Shown here piece after piece: positions 8,946-16,773 of a stretch of DNA of 64,000 nucleotides. Origin of the DNA: Robinsoniella peoriensis (GTDB lineage: Bacteria; Bacillota; Clostridia; Lachnospirales; Lachnospiraceae). Where the stretch lies: assembly GCF_000797495.1 (NCBI RefSeq), contig NZ_JTGN01000004.1:336872-400871 (forward strand), in the 5' to 3' direction. The position numbers were made by a program, and so were the translations under genes. The notes below the pieces were generated by a model that did no database searches, was not told the origin of the DNA, and saw only the letters and a list, made by a program, of their open reading frames with translations. Position 1 is the first letter of the stretch; every line of letters begins with the position of its first letter.

Positions 8946-10696
8946 TAGTCCTCCATTAATGCCCTGGGAATCTGAACCACTACCTCTGTTCCTTCTCCTA
9001 CTTTCGATTGAAAAGTTACCCCATACGCTTCTCCATACTTAAGTTTAATCCTATCATTTACATTTTTCAGTGCGTATATCTTTCCTGTCTGACTTTCTGT
9101 CCTCAATATCTCCCGTATTTTTACCGCATCCACTCCAACCCCATTGTCAGTAACCCGGTAAACAATTGCTCCCTTCTCCCCTGTCACAGAAACCGAAATC
9201 TTTCCTCCCCCAATTTTTTCTTCCAACCCATGAACAAAGGAATTTTCTACCAGCGGCTGAAGAATCAGCTTCAATACCCGGCATGAATATAGCTGTTCAT
9301 CCACATTCATCTCTACCTGTATCTTTTCCCCAAAACGGCAGTGCTGTACTTCCAGATAATTTTTCAGATGTGCAACCTCTTCCTCTACTGTGGTCACTTC
9401 TTTACCGTTATTTAGTACGTGGCGGAACATACTTGATAATGCTTCAATCTGACATGCCAGCAAATCCTCTTCATGCTCTATGGCTATCCATCTCATGGTA
9501 TCTAAAGTATTATACAGAAAATGAGGGTTAATCTGAGCCTGAAGAGACAGGATTTCCGCTTCTCTCATATGAATCTGCCCTTTGTAGACAGTCTCAATCA
9601 AATCCCGGATACGGGAAGTCATCTGAATGACACTTTGATTTAACATTCCAATCTCATCTTGGTTTCCAGTATGAAGTTTAATGTCATAATTCCCCTCATC
9701 CACCTTTTCTACGTCACTTGCCAATCTAACTACCGGATCAATGACAGAGTGTTTCTGTACTATTGAAAACACAAAACCAAAGAAAATTGCCAGCGTCAGA
9801 CACATCCAGATAATATTGTTGATCATGCGAATCTGTTCCTGCAAAACACTCATACTTTTGGTCCGAACTACCGTCCAGCCTGTAATCGGAACCTTGTAAT
9901 AAAAAACTGCCTGTCCGTGTTTTTCTTCCACGAAATATCCATCCTGTCCATTCACTCTCTCTACAATCTCTTCTGATACATTCCCTGTTAGCAGCTCTTT
10001 TTCTCTGGCAGAAACAATTCTTCCATCTTCATCAAATATGTATGACTGATCTTCTTCCGATGACTCCGCAGACGCATATAATGAGCAAAGGTATTCTTCA
10101 CTGATACTGATTCTTTCTGCTCCCACGGGAGTCAGACGATACAGATGATTGATAATACGGTATACAGACACCATGGGGCAGTTTTCTTTTCCAGCTATAT
10201 ATCCCCTATGCATTCTGGCAGAATCCCACATAGGTTTTCCATCCAGTTCGCCCAGCTTCTTTTCCAGCTCCGGCAAATCAAAGATATCTTCGCTCTTATA
10301 ATATCCTCCATATTGATACAGAGTCTTTCCCTTGCTGAATAGGGACAGGGAGGAAATATAACGTTTCATATAGATCATTTCTTCAATGTATATTTTAGCT
10401 CTGCTCAATGTCTCCTCATTCACCATACCTGACTTCTCATATTCCTCCAACAGTGCCTGAACTTCTTTGTTTCCCACAATATTTCTGGATAAAGTCTGGG
10501 TATCCTCCAGCACATTTTCCAGGCTGGGCTTCGACTGTTTTAATACTTCCAGTTCCTTTTCATATTGCTTCTCCATAAATTCACTGGCGATTACACTGTT
10601 CATGATACTAAAAAGAAGTACCAGCGGCAGTATCAGGCTGAATAATATTGTGACAGAAAACTTCCTGGCAAGTCCCATATTCTTTAGTTTTTTCAT
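8945..10696 (-). CDS. Sensor histidine kinase (YesM-like, HisKA_7TM-less LytS/YesM type)
   Basis: A 583-residue kinase with TM1 at about residues 12-32, an extracellular sensor of about 260 residues, TM2 at about 290-315 and a HAMP segment. The His-kinase motif is QINPHFLYNT, with the histidine phosphorylated in this family. The ATP-binding domain has the N-box NSFVHGLE and the G1 box DNGVGVD. It is the first gene of the sugar operon and pairs with the AraC-type regulator. Such sensors usually detect an extracellular sugar, directly or via the binding lipoprotein. Confidence 0.9.
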   Translation of the reverse strand: MKKLKNMGLARKFSVTILFSLILPLVLLFSIMNSVIASEFMEKQYEKELEVLKQSKPSLENVLEDTQTLSRNIVGNKEVQALLEEYEKSGMVNEETLSRAKIYIEEMIYMKRYISSLSLFSKGKTLYQYGGYYKSEDIFDLPELEKKLGELDGKPMWDSARMHRGYIAGKENCPMVSVYRIINHLYRLTPVGAERISISEEYLCSLYASAESSEEDQSYIFDEDGRIVSAREKELLTGNVSEEIVERVNGQDGYFVEEKHGQAVFYYKVPITGWTVVRTKSMSVLQEQIRMINNIIWMCLTLAIFFGFVFSIVQKHSVIDPVVRLASDVEKVDEGNYDIKLHTGNQDEIGMLNQSVIQMTSRIRDLIETVYKGQIHMREAEILSLQAQINPHFLYNTLDTMRWIAIEHEEDLLACQIEALSSMFRHVLNNGKEVTTVEEEVAHLKNYLEVQHCRFGEKIQVEMNVDEQLYSCRVLKLILQPLVENSFVHGLEEKIGGGKISVSVTGEKGAIVYRVTDNGVGVDAVKIREILRTESQTGKIYALKNVNDRIKLKYGEAYGVTFQSKVGEGTEVVVQIPRALMED

Positions 10697-10813
10697 CCAC
10701 TTCTCCTTTCGCTGAAGATTGGTTCATTCCTTTTAAATTTCTGTGTATTACTGCAACGGCCACAAAGCAGGCATTTTGTATATCCCCGCTGCATACATTT
10801 CTATTCTATTATC

Positions 10814-10841
10814 ATTATAGCAACCAGCGTTTCTTATTGAA
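10814..10841 (-). promoter_or_regulatory. Putative promoter of the kinase-regulator-importer operon
   Basis: On the minus strand a perfect TATAAT (10814-10819) lies 16 bases after TTCAAT (10836-10841), upstream of the kinase ATG. The spacer contains AAGAAACGCTGG, which loosely resembles a cre site. Confidence 0.45.
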
Positions 10842-11351
10842 GTGGAAAAATATTCTAATTTGTGCTATTTTTTATGATTTACTAACTGATTTAATCCTGC
10901 CCTGACGCAGTTTTGAATCACTTACCATGTCGTTTTTTGTAATCTACCTTTTTATTGACAATATGTTTAGAATATATTATTATTACTATACTTATTATGT
11001 GACAGCGTCATTGAAATGGATCACGGAAAAGTGATTAACACATATAGCCAATCAAATTCAATAGAATGAAGGTAGATGTCAAGCCATTGCGTACCAGGTC
11101 AAGGGATTCAAATTTAAATCCGACTCTTATTCACATCAGTGTCATCGACATTGATGACGGGCTGATTAGGATACCACAGTTCATGTCGGCAAAACTTTCA
11201 TTCGAGTTTTCAAAGCTTCAAATCTTTGTTGAAGGACAACAGAACCTGCTCCTGTTATTTCACAGGAGTTGCAATAAACCCAATCTGACTTACTCCCTGC
11301 CAGGTTCTGCAACTCCTGAATTCTCATTTTCCCACTTATTTCATAATAATC
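10842..11351. other. Gene-poor region between the sugar operon and feoB
   Basis: About 500 bases with no frame I can assign. The left part (to about 11040) is AT-rich. The part from 11050 onward is higher in GC and may be a decayed gene, but neither strand gives a recognisable protein. At 11230-11320 there are nested dyads: CTCCTGT/ACAGGAG around 11250-11270, GGAGTTGCA/TGCAACTCC around 11266-11313, and AGAACCTG/CAGGTTCT on the minus strand. These lie just downstream of the feoB stop and could form its 3' end, although no T-run follows. Confidence 0.4.
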
Positions 11352-13499
11352 TCACCCAATCCCAAGCAGCCTTACCACCGATGTAAACACAAAACACACC
11401 ACGATCCCCACAACTGCTGGTACCACCACCGAGACCAGCGTCCACTTTATGCTCTGCGTCTCTTTGTGTATGGTTAAACACGTTGTGGAACAGGGCCAGT
11501 GCATCAGCGTAAACAGCATGGTGCTGACTGCCGTTACCCAGGTCCATCCATTTTGTACCAGCAGCTGTTTTAGTACATCCAGGTCATTAATTTCCAACAG
11601 ACTGCCCTGTGCCATATACGTCATGATCATAATCGGGATCACGATTTCATTTGCAGGCAGACCCAGTATAAACGCCATCAGTATAACGCCATCCATACCC
11701 AGCATCTTTGCAAAGGGATCCAGTGCCTGGGTGCAGTGGGTTAATATGGTCATATCTCCAATTGACAGATTTGCCATCAGCCAGATAACCAGTCCTGCAG
11801 GTGCTGCAATCACTACTGCACGGGCTAATACAAAGAGTGTACGGTCAAAGATGGATCGCACAATCACTTTTCCGATCTGTGGTCTTCGGTAAGGCGGCAA
11901 TTCTAGAGTGAAGGATGATGGCATTCCTTTTAATATTGTTTTGGACAGTATTTTGGATACTACCAGGGTCATTATTACGCCAAGTACGATAATTCCTGCT
12001 AAAATGACTGCTGACAACAGGGAGGAAAACACTCCGGTTACCTTTCCTACAAAAAACATGGAAATTACTGATATTAAGATTGGCAGTCTTCCATTGCAGG
12101 GGACAAAATTATTGGTGATGATTGCTATGAAACGTTCCCTTGGAGAATCTATGATGCGGCAGCCGATGATGCCGGCTGCGTTACAGCCAAACCCCATGCA
12201 CATAGTCAAAGCCTGTTTCCCGCACGCCTGGCATTTTTTAAAACACCTGTCCAGATTAAATGCGACTCTCGGCAAATATCCAAAGTCCTCTAACAGTGTA
12301 AACAAAGGGAAGAAAATTGCCATTGGCGGCAGCATGACGGACACTACCCATGCCAGTACCCGGTATATTCCAAATACCAGAATTTCATATAAGATTGTGG
12401 GGGCACCTATTTTTTGAAAGAGTAATACTAATTGGTCTTCCAACATGAATAAACCCTTGCTCAAAAGCTGTGACGGATAATTTGCCCCGGTGATTGTAAG
12501 CCAGAAGACAAACAGCAGGACCAGGAACATTATCGGAAACCCGCTTACCTTACTTGTGAATAAACGGTCTAGCCGGCGGTCTTTTCGGTTATAAGATTTA
12601 TCTTCGAAAGCAACCGTATCTCTGCATAGATCTTCTGCTTTCTTTACAAAGGCAGATGCGATATCATCACTCAATTGTTCTCTGGAAATTTCTGAGTCTG
12701 ACAAATTGGATTTAATATCGGAAAGGATATTATGTATCTCTTCATTTTCCAGAAGATCATTTCCGATATGCAGCCGCATTGATTTACGCAGGCACTCATC
12801 TGCATCCAGCAGTCTGGCACACAGCCATCTGGAATTTGGTACTCCTTTGCATAATTTTTCTACGGCTGGCTCCAGTTGGTGAATGGCATCTTCAATATAA
12901 TCAGGATAGGTCACAAGTGGTTCCTTGTTCTCTGTTTGGCCCCAGATTTGATTCAGACCTTCAAAGATCTGATCCAGACCTTTTTTGCTTCTGGCTGTTA
13001 TTCCGATTACCGGAACCTTTGTCTTTTCAGATAATGATTCTAATTGTATCTTAATCTGCTTTTTCTTTGCTTCATCCATAAGATTGACACAAACTACTAC
13101 ATTGGCACAAGCTTCCAGTATCTGCAATACCAGATTCAGATTACGTTCGAGACAGGTTGCATCACAAACTACCACGACTGCATCCGGATGTTCAAAACAG
13201 ATAAAGTCTCTTGCCACTTCTTCTTCAATGGAATGCGCCATCAGGGAATAGCATCCCGGAATATCTACCATTACATAACCCTGATTCCCATAAGAGCAAT
13301 ATCCCTGGGCATTGGCAACCGTTTTTCCCGGCCAGTTTCCGGTATGCTGCTTCATGCCCGTCAGCTGATTAAAAACAGTACTTTTCCCCACATTGGGATT
13401 TCCGGCAAGTGCAATTACCTTATCTTCTTCTCTTTCTTTTTGAATTACGAGTTCTTTGTCAACAGAATTCATTCCTGATGATGACCTGTTTATTCCCAT
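11352..13499 (-). CDS. feoB: Ferrous iron transport GTPase/permease FeoB
   Basis: A 715-residue inner-membrane Fe2+ transporter. The N-terminal G domain shows G1 GNPNVGKS (residues 33-40), G3 DIPGCYS, G4 NLMDE and G5 TARSKKG. A helical GDI-like spacer follows, then the membrane domain with two Gate regions (for example PRVAFNLDRCFKKCQ and GFGCNAAG). Length is normal for Firmicutes FeoB, and the N-terminus has about 25 extra residues before the G domain. feoA ends 12 bases upstream, so they are co-transcribed. No feoC is seen. Confidence 0.96.
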   Translation of the reverse strand: MGINRSSSGMNSVDKELVIQKEREEDKVIALAGNPNVGKSTVFNQLTGMKQHTGNWPGKTVANAQGYCSYGNQGYVMVDIPGCYSLMAHSIEEEVARDFICFEHPDAVVVVCDATCLERNLNLVLQILEACANVVVCVNLMDEAKKKQIKIQLESLSEKTKVPVIGITARSKKGLDQIFEGLNQIWGQTENKEPLVTYPDYIEDAIHQLEPAVEKLCKGVPNSRWLCARLLDADECLRKSMRLHIGNDLLENEEIHNILSDIKSNLSDSEISREQLSDDIASAFVKKAEDLCRDTVAFEDKSYNRKDRRLDRLFTSKVSGFPIMFLVLLFVFWLTITGANYPSQLLSKGLFMLEDQLVLLFQKIGAPTILYEILVFGIYRVLAWVVSVMLPPMAIFFPLFTLLEDFGYLPRVAFNLDRCFKKCQACGKQALTMCMGFGCNAAGIIGCRIIDSPRERFIAIITNNFVPCNGRLPILISVISMFFVGKVTGVFSSLLSAVILAGIIVLGVIMTLVVSKILSKTILKGMPSSFTLELPPYRRPQIGKVIVRSIFDRTLFVLARAVVIAAPAGLVIWLMANLSIGDMTILTHCTQALDPFAKMLGMDGVILMAFILGLPANEIVIPIMIMTYMAQGSLLEINDLDVLKQLLVQNGWTWVTAVSTMLFTLMHWPCSTTCLTIHKETQSIKWTLVSVVVPAVVGIVVCFVFTSVVRLLGIG

Positions 13500-13511
13500 A
13501 AGCGCCTCCTA

Positions 13512-13751
13512 TTAATCACTGCATTCTACCATTACACTTCCCGCATCCTCTTTACGAAGAGCAATTACTGCACCTCTAATTAAAAAAGCACAGGGGTCAC
13601 CCAAAGGACTTTTTCCCACACATTCTACTGTTGTCCCCTCTATCATTCCCATATCCTGAAGCCTGCGCCTCATTTCTTTAAAAGAGATCAGCTCTGTAAT
13701 CACTGCTTTTTCTCCCCTTTTTAATTCAGTAAGTTGTACAATATGCGTCAT
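13512..13751 (-). CDS. feoA: FeoA, SH3-like accessory protein of ferrous iron transport
   Basis: A 79-residue protein with the FeoA beta-barrel pattern, including RRLQDMGMIEGTTVE and the hydrophobic strands after it. FeoA works with the cytoplasmic domain of FeoB to support Fe2+ uptake. The ATG is preceded by GGAGGAGAG. That ribosome site falls in one arm of a long dyad in the leader, so translation may be structurally controlled. Confidence 0.93.
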   Translation of the reverse strand: MTHIVQLTELKRGEKAVITELISFKEMRRRLQDMGMIEGTTVECVGKSPLGDPCAFLIRGAVIALRKEDAGSVMVECSD

Positions 13752-13761
13752 ATATTTCTCT

Positions 13762-13823
13762 CCTCCGGAATATAATTAGAATAGAGCAGTATGATACTAT
13801 ATTCTAATGTATGCTGCCGGAGG
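13762..13823 (-). promoter_or_regulatory. Long imperfect hairpin in the feoA leader covering the ribosome site
   Basis: Nested dyads: outer arms CCTCCGG and CCGGAGG, middle arms ATTAGAATA and TATTCTAAT (13775-13808), inner AGTAT-G-ATACT. In the feoA mRNA the outer arm pairs with the GGAGG ribosome site. The middle dyad could equally be an operator for an iron-responsive repressor (Fur or DtxR class). The promoter itself was not located with confidence. Confidence 0.55.
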
Positions 13824-13873
13824 CCATATGGTTACATGAATACTAATATTTTTGAATGATTGGAGATGTATAT

Positions 13874-14020
13874 ATGACTGTAAACGAAAATATTGCCTTA
13901 TTTTTAGACTACCGCTTCTTTCAAAAATTATTTGAATACTATTACCGTAAAAAAATAAATACTCCCTGCTTTTTAATGAAACAAAATGAAAAATGGACGA
14001 TTGTAACATATAATGTTTAA
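13874..14020 (+). CDS. Small 48-residue protein of unknown function
   Basis: ATG at 13874 is preceded by GGAG eight bases upstream, and the frame ends at TAA 14018-14020, followed within about 15 bases by a symmetrical terminator. The product is basic and aromatic-rich, with a FLDYRFFQKLFEYYYRKK stretch and no obvious membrane segment. It is divergent from feoA and convergent to the c-di-GMP gene. Ribosome site, stop and terminator make it a credible small gene, but I recognise no family. Confidence 0.5.
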   Translation: MTVNENIALFLDYRFFQKLFEYYYRKKINTPCFLMKQNEKWTIVTYNV

Positions 14021-14032
14021 ATAAAAGGGTAA

Positions 14033-14064
14033 AAAAATAAGGCAGTTATATCCGCCTTATTTTT
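14033..14064. terminator. Bidirectional terminator
   Basis: Arms AAAAATAAGGC and GCCTTATTTTT around a 10-base loop, with A-run and T-run on the two sides. It serves the small plus-strand gene and overlaps the stop codon of the minus-strand HD-GYP/GGDEF gene. Confidence 0.8.
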
Positions 14065-16186
14065 CCATACCCGCATTATTTAAAATCTTGGCCAGTTCAT
14101 TTTCGGTCTGCACAAAACTGTCCACCTCTGATAACAGAGAACGAAATGGCATCTCTGCCGTATCATCACCATAGATCACATACTGGTCTTTTCCTGCATT
14201 TTTGGAACAATATAATGCCTGATCAGCCCGGCTGAGCAGTTCTTCATAAGTCTTTCCGGCTTCGGGGAATACCGCAATTCCTATGCTGACGGAATAGTTA
14301 TATCCCTTAAATCCTTTCCCGAGAGTATGACAAAGCTGTGATGCTTTTTCCATCATATCCCGAACCGATTTTATATTGCGAAGTAGTACAATAAATTCAT
14401 CTCCGCCTATTCTGCCGGTAATATCTGTACTTCTGACACAGCCTTTTAATTGTCTGGCAATTTCAATTAATAATTCATCTCCGTAAGGATGTCCATAACC
14501 ATCATTTACCTGTTTGAAATCATCCAAATCTATAAAACAGAGTGCTGACTGCTGTGCATGCTCGTTGACCAGCACCTCACTGATCTTCTCTTCCAATGCC
14601 TTTCTATTATACAGACCTGTTAAGGCATCGGTATTGGCTACTTTCTTCCATTGCTCCAGTTCTTTGTAACGCTGGTCTACGTTGACCATCTTGCCCATCA
14701 GGGTCAGGCACTCACCGGTTTCCTGATTCCAGATGGAATGGACATAGACGTCAAACCATTCATAAGTATCTTGAGTTACCATCAGACGCACCTGAACTTT
14801 ACAGGTTACATTCTGACTGGTAAGAATCATCAGATGCTTTATAAACTTGCTTTTGTCCTGCTCATACAAAAAACCACTGTTCTGCATCCAGTGCCGGGCA
14901 TCTTCTATTATGATATTTCTTCCAAAAACTTCCCTGAATTTCTCTGAGAAGCTTAGCAGATCTCTCTGCGTGTCATAGTCAAACACGATATCACCTGACA
15001 GTTCCGTTATAATTCTATATTTTTCCCGCTCAAGCTCCAATAACTGTAAGGTGCGGTCGGAAATATTTGTCATATTGGCCGTTGTTTTTTGCTCGTATTC
15101 GTCCTCATAACCGAAGGTACTTGCATTTTCATCCGTCAAATTTAAAAGATACTGATACATCTCATCTGCATTTTCCATGAAACATTTCAAAAGCCGGGGA
15201 TTAAATATACCGCATTCACCATTCTGAATCATATATAAGGCTTCCTGATGGCTGTAAGCCCGCTTATACACCCGTTCGCTTGTGAGCGCATCATAGACAT
15301 CTGCAAGAGATACTACCTGTGCCCATATGGAGATCTCATCCTCTTTCAGACCGTCAGGATACCCTTTGCCGTCCCAGCGCTCGTGGTGGTGGCGGCAAAT
15401 GTCCAGGCAGTATCCCATAAAGTCCTGGTTTTGTATATATTTTAATTTTCTTGCTACCTCACATCCTTTTACCGTATGAGTTTTCATAATCTCAAATTCT
15501 TCAGCGGTAAGCTTTCCCGGTTTATTTAAAATTGAATTGGAAATAGCGATTTTTCCGATATCATGCATTGCAGCAGCTTCTGATATGGTATCTATCTGCT
15601 TTGCAGTAAGATCATATCCCGGAAATTTCTTAGATAATTTTTGTAGTAAAAACTTTGTTATGATACGAATTCTGAGTATGTGCTGACCCGATTCCATATT
15701 TTTAAACTCTATAATACTGCTAAGGGCATCCAGAAGCTGTCTGGTCTGATTGCGCAGCGCCTGTGTCTGTTGTTCAACCAGTTCTTCCAGGCTCTCCTGC
15801 CTGCTGTATAAAGCAAGTACATTTTTTACACGCCTTCTTACAATGTCTGGATTAAAAGGTTTCGTTATAATATCCGTAACTCCCATTGCATAGCCTTTTT
15901 TCATAACGCTTTCCGAATTCTCTGCCGTAATCATAACCACCGGCAGGCGCTCCATCAGATTCTGCCTCTGCAGACTTTCCAATACTCCAAATCCATCTAT
16001 TACAGGCATTACAATATCCAGCAGTATAATATCAATCTCATGCTTTTTCTGAGAAATTAACTGCAGTGCCTGCTCACCGTCACAGGCTTCCAGTACATTG
16101 TAATTCTGATAAAACATCTCATTGAGGATTGCTCTGTTCAGCTCCATATCGTCGACTATTAAAATGGTTCTTCTTTTTTGTTCCAT
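14057..16186 (-). CDS. REC-HD-GYP-PAS-GGDEF cyclic-di-GMP signalling protein
   Basis: A 709-residue cytoplasmic protein with four domains. The receiver domain has phospho-acceptor D57 (LLDIVMP). The HD-GYP phosphodiesterase (about 150-340) has HD at 208-209 (AMHDIGKIA), HHH at 266-268 and GYP at 275-277. A PAS-like domain follows (about 385-510). The GGDEF cyclase domain has GGDEF intact at 594-598 and an RSTD inhibitory-site motif five residues before it. Both degrading and synthesising active sites look complete, so the receiver may set which dominates. It is preceded by an HPt gene 15 bases upstream; no hybrid kinase is nearby. Confidence 0.93.
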   Translation of the reverse strand: MEQKRRTILIVDDMELNRAILNEMFYQNYNVLEACDGEQALQLISQKKHEIDIILLDIVMPVIDGFGVLESLQRQNLMERLPVVMITAENSESVMKKGYAMGVTDIITKPFNPDIVRRRVKNVLALYSRQESLEELVEQQTQALRNQTRQLLDALSSIIEFKNMESGQHILRIRIITKFLLQKLSKKFPGYDLTAKQIDTISEAAAMHDIGKIAISNSILNKPGKLTAEEFEIMKTHTVKGCEVARKLKYIQNQDFMGYCLDICRHHHERWDGKGYPDGLKEDEISIWAQVVSLADVYDALTSERVYKRAYSHQEALYMIQNGECGIFNPRLLKCFMENADEMYQYLLNLTDENASTFGYEDEYEQKTTANMTNISDRTLQLLELEREKYRIITELSGDIVFDYDTQRDLLSFSEKFREVFGRNIIIEDARHWMQNSGFLYEQDKSKFIKHLMILTSQNVTCKVQVRLMVTQDTYEWFDVYVHSIWNQETGECLTLMGKMVNVDQRYKELEQWKKVANTDALTGLYNRKALEEKISEVLVNEHAQQSALCFIDLDDFKQVNDGYGHPYGDELLIEIARQLKGCVRSTDITGRIGGDEFIVLLRNIKSVRDMMEKASQLCHTLGKGFKGYNYSVSIGIAVFPEAGKTYEELLSRADQALYCSKNAGKDQYVIYGDDTAEMPFRSLLSEVDSFVQTENELAKILNNAGMEK

Positions 16187-16201
16187 AGTCCACCCTCTGC
16201 C

Positions 16202-16555
16202 CTAATCCAGTTTTTTGATTACTTGTATGATATTCGTATAGGTGCTTTTTACACGCTCAAATAACTCCGGAATCTGCTCATTATTATCTAATCTGATACA
16301 GCCAACCAGTTCCGCACATTCTGACTGCAGGCTGCAAAATCCCAGATTACCGGCAACCCCCTTTAATGTGTGGGCATTTATCTCTATACCCTGCCGGTCT
16401 CCTGCGCTGACAGACTCTTCCAGTTTTTCATACGTAGGATCCAGAAGAAATTTTTTCACAAATTTCTCTAACAATTTTTCATTGCCACAAAAACGATCTT
16501 TAACGGCGGAATAATTTTCCTGCCCTAATTCCTCATATACGTTTTTTATTTCCAT
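16202..16555 (-). CDS. HPt domain histidine phosphotransfer protein
   Basis: A 117-residue all-helical protein with the HPt motif INAHTLKGVAGNLG; H62 is the expected phosphorylated residue. HPt proteins shuttle phosphate between a hybrid kinase and a receiver domain. It is the first gene of a two-gene operon with the REC/HD-GYP/GGDEF protein, which makes that receiver its likely partner. The kinase that loads it is not in the window. Confidence 0.88.
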   Translation of the reverse strand: MEIKNVYEELGQENYSAVKDRFCGNEKLLEKFVKKFLLDPTYEKLEESVSAGDRQGIEINAHTLKGVAGNLGFCSLQSECAELVGCIRLDNNEQIPELFERVKSTYTNIIQVIKKLD

Positions 16556-16586
16556 AACCTTCTCCTATCCTGTTCACTTTATATCT

Positions 16587-16615
16587 ATTATAAAGGTGTA
16601 AACCTGAATAGTCAA
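16587..16615 (-). promoter_or_regulatory. Sigma-A promoter of the HPt/c-di-GMP operon
   Basis: On the minus strand TTGACT (16610-16615), 17-base spacer, TATAAT (16587-16592), about 30 bases before the HPt ATG. Confidence 0.75.
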
Positions 16616-16653
16616 TGATATTTGGGCTCAGAGCAGGTTTTTAAAATGCCTGT

Positions 16654-16755
16654 TTATTCCAGTACAGCGCCTGTACTCCCGGAAGTTACACTTCTTGCAT
16701 ATCTCGCCAGATATCCTTTATTAATCCGTGGTTTACGTGGCATCCAGGCTTTATC
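16654..16755 (-). pseudogene. C-terminal remnant of dihydroxy-acid dehydratase (ilvD)
   Basis: Directly after the exporter stop codon, and in the same frame, the minus strand reads [20 protein letters not shown], then [13 protein letters not shown] and a stop. This is the characteristic last 30 or so residues of IlvD (R-x-x-x-GYLARYA-x-x-V-x-S-x-x-x-GA). The other approximately 95% of the gene is absent. It has no start of its own and marks an old deletion or exporter insertion. Confidence 0.75.
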
Positions 16756-16773
16756 AAAAATATTTTGTTGTCC

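Noticed and set aside
11090..11120. tRNA T-loop-like GGATTCAAATTTAAATCC
   Set aside because: No acceptor stem, anticodon arm or CCA context could be built around it.
11066..11386. Plus-strand open frame of 106 codons overlapping the 3' end of feoB
   Set aside because: No recognisable protein, runs antisense into feoB, and contains dyads that look like a 3' structure.
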